NCBI GenBank assembly: GCA_009781855.1
Contig: WQUY01000005.1
Coordinates: 1 to 57,208, forward strand
From: Oscillospiraceae bacterium
GTDB taxonomy: Bacteria > Bacillota > Clostridia > Oscillospirales > Oscillospiraceae
Direction: 5' to 3'
DNA length: 57,208 bases
Positions 51,052 to 57,208 of this stretch are shown in pieces. The notes beneath the pieces were generated by a model. It was not told the DNA's origin. It worked only from the letters and a program-made list of their open reading frames with translations, and searched no databases. Each line of letters opens with the position of its first letter. Position 1 is the first letter of the stretch. Both the position numbers and the translations under genes were made by a program.

Positions 51052-51804
51052 TTATGACATCACGAGCTTCCTGAGTGGTGCTATGTTGGCCTTATTTACA
51101 GGAACGAGTGCGCCATTTATCATTTCTGCCTCGCCTGTAGCGGCACTCAAACGCGTAATTCCTTTGATATTTTTTGTATTTATGACATATGCTTTGTGGC
51201 AATGGCAGAAAGCCGAGCTTTTATTTGCGACATCTTTGAGTGTACCACGGAACTCAAATCGGTCGTGAATTGTGTACAAAATCAGCTTTTTGTTACTTGA
51301 AATGCAACTCTCAAAGGAGATAATATCATCAATAGGGATTTTAAACGTAGTACCACTGGTTTTTACTTGAAAATACTCTTGCTCTTCTGAGGTGCTGAGA
51401 TAACGTTTGTATGTGGTTTCTAAGCAATCCTGTATCTGCTGTGTCACGCTATTGAGATCGTCTTTGATGATATAATCCAGCGCTTCAATATGGGACTTGA
51501 AAACCAAATGAGACAACTCTGTATGTGTAGTTATAAACACAAACGTTCCTAACGCATCGCAAGCCCTGAGCTGTTGCGCTAAAGAGATACCATCAATCTC
51601 GTGCTGACCCAAGTGCACATCCAAAAAGTAGAGCTTATTCTGCCTTGGATGTGCTTTAGCGTATTCCAGTAAATCCTTTGGACTATCTGTGGCCAGTACG
51701 ATTTTGATATCGTAATCGTTTAACGCAATATAGTCGTTGATAACACCCTCTATAATTTCGCGTTGTTTGCGGTCATCCTCGACAATGAGAACTGATAAGA
51801 TCAT
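51052..51804 (-). CDS. LytTR response regulator, AgrA/ComE-like
   Basis: 250 residues. The receiver domain (1-125) starts SVLIVEDDRKQREIIEG, has the phosphorylation Asp62 in YFLDVHLG, and the late Lys in YIIKDD. A LytTR DNA-binding domain follows (about 148-250), with VKTSGTTFKIPIDDIISFE and CHCHKAYVINTKNIKGI. Such regulators control quorum-sensing or surface genes. The histidine kinase gene lies 50 nt upstream on the same strand. The target may be the large surface protein at 53578, which is inference. Confidence 0.88.
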   Translation of the reverse strand: MILSVLIVEDDRKQREIIEGVINDYIALNDYDIKIVLATDSPKDLLEYAKAHPRQNKLYFLDVHLGQHEIDGISLAQQLRACDALGTFVFITTHTELSHLVFKSHIEALDYIIKDDLNSVTQQIQDCLETTYKRYLSTSEEQEYFQVKTSGTTFKIPIDDIISFESCISSNKKLILYTIHDRFEFRGTLKDVANKSSAFCHCHKAYVINTKNIKGITRLSAATGEAEMINGALVPVNKANIAPLRKLVMS

Positions 51805-51854
51805 ATGAACCTCCGCAGCACACCTTACTTTCCTTACCCTATGTGCCTGTGTTT

Positions 51855-52928
51855 CTAATCATAACTTTCTATCCATATTTCTTGCACGAACTTGCTTTCG
51901 CTGATTTTTGTTGATAGTGTAACGTTTGGATAAGCGTCTGCAAGTTTAGATAAATTAAACAGTCCAAGTCCGCGATTTTCACCCTTTGTAGAAACACCCA
52001 TTTCCCAAAGCTGTTGAGCCGGAAGCATGTCCGACCGACAAGTGTTTTGAACAACAAAGGCAATACCGTTGTAAACCTTGAGGCAACTGACAAATAGCTC
52101 TCCATAACCGAGCTCAATCAGTTCCTCAACGGCGTTGTCCAAGATGATGCCCAACATGCGCACAAGTGCAACGGTATCAAGGGGAATATGGTCAATATCT
52201 TCACTGGCCTCAAATTTGATAAAGAGGTCTGAATTTGCATTTTGCGCCATAGTGAGTTTGGCGGTAAGCACGCTCTTAATTGCGCCTATTTTTATTTTTT
52301 CTAAACCGTCCAGTGCAAAGTTATCTTTCAAGATGATATCCGATGCAGGCTTGAGCGATGAGTAATAGTACTGTTGCAAACCTGCCAAATCGCCCTCGTT
52401 GATATATGATTCTAAAGAAAAAATGATGTTTTGATAATCATGTTTGAACTTCTTCATATCGAGCTTATATTGCTCTAATTCTTCTGTATAGTACTGCAAA
52501 TACTCCTGTTCTTCGATGCTTTGTTGTACGCGCCTCTTGGCAAGAATATGTCTTTCGTAAAAAATGATTGATGGAACATAAATTATGGAAACACATACAA
52601 ATGGCACCAGAAGCCACAGGGATATATCATACCAACCAAAGTAAACCAAAAATCCGCAAACTATTCCAAAGGTAAGCACAAAGTGTACAACCCGACGGAC
52701 AATCATAGGCATCCACGCCAGAGCTTTGCATTGCGTCAGGATTAGTGTAGGTAAAGCGCTTGCCAGAGCTATGAGTGCGAGCTCCGATAGATACGAGCTG
52801 GAAAACACTCTGGGGACTGGGAAGTTGTGAATTAATGTGTCAATAACTAAGATGATCGAGAGTACCTGAAATGTGAATATGATGCAAAAAAGCAAAAAGA
52901 CCCATTTCAACACATTTTTAAAGCTCAT
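51855..52928 (-). CDS. Sensor histidine kinase, AgrC-like (GHKL)
   Basis: 357 residues. The N-terminal membrane part has about four helices (1-125), then a coiled-coil linker with the phosphate-accepting His in FKHDYQNI (about residue 163). The ATPase domain follows, with the N box ILDNAVEE and the G box GENRGLGLFNLS. The H-D-Y-Q-N and overall plan match the AgrC/HPK10 group, which senses peptides. GGAG is 12 nt before the ATG. No AgrB or AgrD gene is adjacent, so the signal is unknown. Confidence 0.87.
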   Translation of the reverse strand: MSFKNVLKWVFLLFCIIFTFQVLSIILVIDTLIHNFPVPRVFSSSYLSELALIALASALPTLILTQCKALAWMPMIVRRVVHFVLTFGIVCGFLVYFGWYDISLWLLVPFVCVSIIYVPSIIFYERHILAKRRVQQSIEEQEYLQYYTEELEQYKLDMKKFKHDYQNIIFSLESYINEGDLAGLQQYYYSSLKPASDIILKDNFALDGLEKIKIGAIKSVLTAKLTMAQNANSDLFIKFEASEDIDHIPLDTVALVRMLGIILDNAVEELIELGYGELFVSCLKVYNGIAFVVQNTCRSDMLPAQQLWEMGVSTKGENRGLGLFNLSKLADAYPNVTLSTKISESKFVQEIWIESYD

Positions 52929-53049
52929 GATTTAATAATTCTCCATTGGTTTTTTTGAAATCAAGAGTGGATATGTCCGAATTTAGCCCTGTTGGGTCGG
53001 ATTGTTGTCCTTTCGGGGCTGTTTGTGTTTAAAAGTGAAATACTCTGAT

Positions 53050-53078
53050 AGTATAACGTAGTTTGAACACTGGGTGAA
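53050..53078 (-). promoter_or_regulatory. Possible promoter of the AgrCA-like operon
   Basis: Reading on the minus strand, TTCACC (53073-53078) and TATACT (53050-53055) are 17 bp apart, about 122 nt before the kinase ATG. The -10 box is good and the -35 box weak. The remaining gene-free sequence 52929-53255 holds only short hairpins (for example AACCG/CGGTT near 53092); no riboswitch core was recognised. Confidence 0.4.
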
Positions 53079-53255
53079 TTGTATGCAAAACCGAAAAAGA
53101 CGGTTGAGAAACGATGATTATAACACTTTTTAGCAGGGTAGTCAACTCATTACGTTGTGAAAGCTCAGAAGAAGCCCTGATTAAAGGTTCGTGTACAATA
53201 ACGACTAAGCATTAAGTGCGAGAAAAAGAGATGAGAGGCAGGGAGAGACAGCGTT

Positions 53256-53489
53256 ATGAATGTAGTCAACAATACACTGTCAGTTCCTATACACACGTTG
53301 CAGCTTCTAAGTGTTGATGATATGCAAACTGTGTGCGTCTCAGCAAAACGAATGAAGAGCATGAAGAAAGTAAGGAAAGAAGAAAGAGGTGAGAACGTGT
53401 CCCCAAAAGCTGTACTATCTTCTACAGTGGCTCAACAACAGCACGAGATTTTGCAAAAGTTAGTGCTTGTGAAATGCAGACCTACTTAG
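53256..53489 (+). CDS. Doubtful small protein or peptide upstream of the surface protein
   Basis: A 77-codon ORF with GGGAGAG about 10 nt before its ATG; the middle is rich in Lys, Arg and Glu (KRMKSMKKVRKEERGE). An in-frame GTG at 53397 with AGAGGTGAG just upstream would make a 31-residue peptide (SPKAVLSSTVAQQQHEILQK...). Neither form looks like AgrD or a known family. It stands between the AgrCA-like pair and the surface protein, so a signalling or regulatory role is imaginable but not supported by motif. It may be non-coding. Confidence 0.3.
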   Translation: MNVVNNTLSVPIHTLQLLSVDDMQTVCVSAKRMKSMKKVRKEERGENVSPKAVLSSTVAQQQHEILQKLVLVKCRPT

Positions 53490-53577
53490 CAATTAAGCAG
53501 TCTGCTTTTACAGGTTTTTAATATATATCCACATGTATCAAATTATTCTGAGTTTAAATTATAAGGGGAAAACAAAC

Positions 53578-56500
53578 ATGCAAAAACAAATAGGAAAGCA
53601 ATTAAAGAGGACAATTTGCTTATTATTGGTATTTTCTATGTTTCTCACGGTGTTGCCATTTTCTGCACTTGGGGTAACATGGGAAGATGCCGTTGCAGCG
53701 AGGATGCCTGCTGAAGTGGCAGAAAGCATTGCTTCACTTGATGCTCCGATTGCTGCGAGTAGTGAAGAAGGTATAGTCGGTATCATGCCGCTATCGGATC
53801 ATCGACCCGCAGGGATTCCGGTGACAGTAACAGCCAACACCGATGTCACGACTGAAGCGCAATTAAGAGATGCACTAAACACGACAGATACGCGGACTAT
53901 TCGTATCATGAACGATATCAACATCACCGGTGGAGTGATGCCAGTTCGTGGTACAAAGTACGTCTACAGTAACCGCGAAACGCCTTTCGCGGTCACGAGA
54001 ACCTCTGGTACTGCCAGGCATATGGAAATAACAGGAAGCCATATACTACATTTATATAATGTTGCATTTACAAGGCCGCAGGGTGATCCTAGACCGGGCG
54101 GAAGTATTACATCTGATAACAGACCTCAATCTCTCGGACTTATTACTCCGGGTGGCCCGGCTACTAATGGTGGGGGCATCCGCTTGAATTCTGCGGGGGC
54201 TCGTTTGCATTTGCATGCAGGCGCAGAAATCAGCCACAACAGAACCAGCGGCCGCGGTGGTGGGATTGAGATATCCAACGGTTACGTTTTTGTGAATGAG
54301 GGTGCGGTAGTATCACACAACCATTCTGGAAATACGGCCGCTGGTGGCGGTGGCGGTATCTTTGCTATGCAAGCGGGCGGGCGTCTTAATGTTAATGGTG
54401 GAGTTATTGCCTACAACCATGCAGCAGCTGCTGGTGGCGGTATATCGCTTACGTACAACCAAACTGGTACAGCAGCAACGTTGACCGCACACAATATGAC
54501 GCTTCGTGGAAACACCGCAGGAACCCTGGGTGGTGGGCTACATGCGAATACTAACTCAACGGTGACGATGACAGGTGTTAATATCATCGAGTATAATACT
54601 GCCACGTATGGTGGTGGTATGCGCTTCTTCTCAGGGAGTGCCACAACCATCACTCTGGCAGCGGGTTCGATTGTTCGGAATAATGCGGCCAGAAATCATG
54701 GCGGCGGGATTAGTATTAGAGACCAAAACAATGTCCAGCTGCACGCGACCGGTACGCTTTTTGAAGGCAATGTGGCAATTGGTCAGGGTGGTGCATTCCG
54801 CCACGAGGGACCTGCGTTGGTCGATGGTGCTGTTCGATTCACAGACTCTACATTTAGAAATAACCGTGCGTCAGATGGTGGTGCGATTTCCTTGGTGACA
54901 ACTGGAACCACCAACTTGCCTGTAACTAGTATAGTTAATAGACTTCGCGTTATAAACACAACATTTGAAGGTAACACGGCCACAAATGGTCTGTTGGTAG
55001 ACGAAAATCTAGCTGTAAGAAATGCTGATAATGCGTTTTTCGCAGGTGGGCAAGTGGGTAGTGCGACATGGATTGGCCCACGTATAAATGCAGCCGGAGT
55101 TGTGCAGGCAATAGAGCCGCGCAACCATATTTGGAACAACTACGATGTGGTTACCCGCAACAGAATGGCGGCGAGAGAGGTAACTTTCGATGTCATTGGC
55201 ACAGCTTCAGTAAGCAGCCTGATGGAGGCGGAGTTAACCCAAACACGCCGGTCAACCAACCATACAACAACAACTGTGGGCATGGCAACTACCGAAGCAG
55301 TTGCAGTAAGTCCGGTCCGTCCGCTTGAAGACGGTGAGACTGTAATAAGAGAATCCCTAACAAACTTTAGGGTAACTTATCTCCCGTGGAATGCAGATGT
55401 CATTTATTGGCTAAACAACCAAATTACCAGAGATTGGGTCGGCGACCCGGTAACTGGTTCTCTTGTTGAAACCATTCAAACGACAACCATTCCTGGTTCA
55501 GCAGGCACATTAGAACAAACAGGCGTGATGGTAAATCAGCACACATGGATACAACCACGCATAGACTACAGAACTCATGACATCATATTCACAGCCGATC
55601 CGAGCACCCCAACAACAGGCGGCACAGTGGATGGTGTAGCATCTGTTACAAGAAACTTGCGTGAAAGCAGAAGCGCAGCAGCTCATACAGGTGAGTCACC
55701 CCGCGGAGAACCAATAGGTGCGCCTCCGGATACAGAAGCAAGAGCAAATTGGGTCTTTGTCGGTTGGAGCGGACCAATAGTAGACAGCAACGGCGACGCA
55801 CTGGATACTACCGGAATGACAATACCGGAGCGTATTGCTGCTCAAGAAGCTGCAATCGCAGCTATGTATGTAACCGGAGCCATGACTTTTGTTGCAAACT
55901 TTGAACTACGCACGGCACACTCTATTACCCTAAGTCCCGGAAACGAAACAAGAGGCAACTCAGGATATGTTGTATATACAGCTACAGTAGTAGACCAATT
56001 TGGCGATCCAATGGCAAACCAAAACGGTTTTGTTATCAACTGGACAACCAGTGCGTCTCAATATGTAACAATAAACAATACAACCAACCCAGTCGGTCAA
56101 CCCAATACAACCACCGCAACAGTGACCGTAGCAGCACCGGCAGGCAGCAGTAGCACAATTACTGCAACCCTTGGTTCCGATACGAGTATCTCTGCAAGTG
56201 CGGTAGTTACCGTTTCCCTTGCACAAATTGCAACCTCTATAAGTGTAACCCCGGCGGACAATTATGTATTTAGAAACAGAAGCGTAGGGCTCACTGCTGT
56301 GGTTCTGGATCAATTCGGCAACCCAATGGCAGACCAAAATAGCTTTGTAATAAACTGGGCATCCGCAACCCCTGCTAACGTAACAATCAATCCTACAAGC
56401 AACGCAGCAGGACAAGCGAATACGACAACAGCAACGGCAACAGCAACAGCGGTCATGGCCTCAAACAACAATGTAACCGCAACACTGGATGGCACATCAA

Positions 56501-57208
56501 TATCCGGCACAGCAGTGGTGACAATAGGCACAACCTATGGGTTGCAAGTATCCTATCGCGCACGCAATACTCCTGTCGGCATGACAGTGACCGTAGAGGG
56601 AGATGTAATTGCTGCCAATACAGGTGCATCTGTCGCTACTCATCAAGTAATACCGAGTGATGCAGTGGAGCTCTTCTCAGGCTCTACACCAAATCAAACA
56701 TTCCTGGGTTGGAGAACACATGCGGAATATCAAGCATTGCCAACCAATTCAGATGGCAACAGGTTTATCCCGGGCTTTACACCACCTGCAGCAACCATCA
56801 GTAGCTTTACTATGCCAGCTGAAAACAGGCATATGGTCGCCTTGTGGGGCAACCAAGATGGTGAGGTCAGCCTACCCAATCATGTTGACGTCACATTCAA
56901 CGCCAACCACGGTGCAACCCCGGCGACCGCAACACGGAGAATAACCTTATACGAGACCTACGCAGCGGCGATGGCTCATGCAGATGTAGTAGCCTTAGAG
57001 AGCCGTACAGGCTTCGTCTTTGGCGGCTGGTTCACATCAGCAGCGCTCGCTAATGGCACAACCCAAGACGGTCGTGTGCTTCCGGCTACAATAGTAACGA
57101 ATGCAAACAACCACACACTATTCGCCCGCTGGGTAGCGCGTACAGATATTCAGGTTACATTTAATGCAAACCATGGTGCAACCCCGGCGACCGCAACGCA
57201 CAATGTAA
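53578..57208 (+). CDS. Large mosaic surface protein (5' part, truncated by window)
   Basis: Open for 1,210 codons and running off the window. A signal peptide (TICLLLVFSMFLTVLPFSALG) is followed by a right-handed beta-helix region (about 180-490) made of N-N-x-A-x-x-x-G-G-G-I repeats like those of polymorphic membrane proteins. Two Ig-like domains at about 778-880 and 885-980 share VDQFGDPMANQNGFVINW and LDQFGNPMADQNSFVINW. From about 1101, Flg_new/InlB-B-type repeats occur (VTFNANHGATPATAT .. FGGWF .. ARW), the second cut by the window end. AAGGGG lies about 10 nt before the ATG. It is probably an adhesin; a cell-wall or S-layer anchor may lie beyond the window. Confidence 0.85.
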   Translation, partial: MQKQIGKQLKRTICLLLVFSMFLTVLPFSALGVTWEDAVAARMPAEVAESIASLDAPIAASSEEGIVGIMPLSDHRPAGIPVTVTANTDVTTEAQLRDALNTTDTRTIRIMNDINITGGVMPVRGTKYVYSNRETPFAVTRTSGTARHMEITGSHILHLYNVAFTRPQGDPRPGGSITSDNRPQSLGLITPGGPATNGGGIRLNSAGARLHLHAGAEISHNRTSGRGGGIEISNGYVFVNEGAVVSHNHSGNTAAGGGGGIFAMQAGGRLNVNGGVIAYNHAAAAGGGISLTYNQTGTAATLTAHNMTLRGNTAGTLGGGLHANTNSTVTMTGVNIIEYNTATYGGGMRFFSGSATTITLAAGSIVRNNAARNHGGGISIRDQNNVQLHATGTLFEGNVAIGQGGAFRHEGPALVDGAVRFTDSTFRNNRASDGGAISLVTTGTTNLPVTSIVNRLRVINTTFEGNTATNGLLVDENLAVRNADNAFFAGGQVGSATWIGPRINAAGVVQAIEPRNHIWNNYDVVTRNRMAAREVTFDVIGTASVSSLMEAELTQTRRSTNHTTTTVGMATTEAVAVSPVRPLEDGETVIRESLTNFRVTYLPWNADVIYWLNNQITRDWVGDPVTGSLVETIQTTTIPGSAGTLEQTGVMVNQHTWIQPRIDYRTHDIIFTADPSTPTTGGTVDGVASVTRNLRESRSAAAHTGESPRGEPIGAPPDTEARANWVFVGWSGPIVDSNGDALDTTGMTIPERIAAQEAAIAAMYVTGAMTFVANFELRTAHSITLSPGNETRGNSGYVVYTATVVDQFGDPMANQNGFVINWTTSASQYVTINNTTNPVGQPNTTTATVTVAAPAGSSSTITATLGSDTSISASAVVTVSLAQIATSISVTPADNYVFRNRSVGLTAVVLDQFGNPMADQNSFVINWASATPANVTINPTSNAAGQANTTTATATATAVMASNNNVTATLDGTSISGTAVVTIGTTYGLQVSYRARNTPVGMTVTVEGDVIAANTGASVATHQVIPSDAVELFSGSTPNQTFLGWRTHAEYQALPTNSDGNRFIPGFTPPAATISSFTMPAENRHMVALWGNQDGEVSLPNHVDVTFNANHGATPATATRRITLYETYAAAMAHADVVALESRTGFVFGGWFTSAALANGTTQDGRVLPATIVTNANNHTLFARWVARTDIQVTFNANHGATPATATHNV

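Noticed and set aside
53080-53160. c-di-GMP (GEMM-like) riboswitch before the surface protein
   Set aside because: GCAAAACCGAAAAAGACGG looks a little like the GEMM core, but the conserved GACGCAAAGCC segment and the second paired helix are missing.

Overview
The window looks like part of a chromosome from a strictly anaerobic, Gram-positive, Clostridia-type bacterium. The grounds are a four-subunit 2-oxoacid:ferredoxin oxidoreductase, an LTA-synthase-type sulfatase, lipobox lipoproteins, AgrC/AgrA-type signalling, TAXI-TRAP transport, frequent TTG/GTG starts with strong Shine-Dalgarno sequences, and near-consensus TTGACA/TATAAT promoters. No rRNA, tRNA, CRISPR array, IS element or prophage gene was seen. 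Protein names rest on motif and family recognition by eye; no database search was run.

Layout. (1) 1-1775: the end of an MFS transporter, then glnA (type I glutamine synthetase) with its own promoter. (2) 1798-8566: a promoter, a leader that can fold as a three-way junction, and an eight-gene operon: 2-oxoacid:ferredoxin oxidoreductase (delta, alpha, beta, gamma), a CoA-transferase, a two-part UxaA-type dehydratase and a KdgT-type permease. It reads as uptake, dehydration, oxidative decarboxylation and CoA transfer of an unidentified hydroxy or sugar acid. (3) 8610-20215: a cell-surface block with two arylsulfotransferase-family proteins, an LTA-synthase-like enzyme, a lipoprotein, two glycosyltransferases, and an 878-residue methyltransferase/coiled-coil/glycosyltransferase fusion whose last domain is a paralogue of the nearby stand-alone glycosyltransferase.

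(4) 20230-28964: a rhodanese lipoprotein, an FAD/Fe-S oxidoreductase with an HdrB-like partner, a TVP38-family membrane protein, and an ABC importer resembling E. coli YnjB/YnjC/YnjD. (5) 34981-29017, minus strand: a tightly overlapping operon of selA, serS, a DUF2064 (TIGR04282-type) transferase, an APH-fold kinase-like protein, a TIGR04283-type GT2 glycosyltransferase and a nucleoside hydrolase. Blocks 4 and 5 converge. Together they are the best candidate here for an undescribed system, possibly one that acquires or uses selenium or sulfur.

(6) 35125-43589: an RHH-like protein with ClpB, a TauE/SafE permease, an AAA ATPase whose upstream region carries a repeat array, a small conserved-looking protein, a BTAD-type regulator and an EamA permease. 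(7) 43611-46387: an AraC/GyrI-like regulator, a VapBC toxin-antitoxin pair with a palindrome over its -10 box, and an unknown membrane protein. (8) 46486-50437: a TAXI-TRAP transporter (binding protein, DUF1850 protein, fused permease). (9) 50438-57208: a hairpin-rich gene-free stretch, an AgrA/AgrC-like two-component pair without AgrB or AgrD, a doubtful small ORF, and the first 1,210 codons of a large mosaic surface protein that runs off the window.

Two families of palindromic repeats lie between the genes: one built on TAAGCTGACGGGAGT (seven full, degenerate or half copies) and one built on GGGCGGCA-like or related GC-rich hairpins (three copies). Some copies sit where a terminator would be expected.
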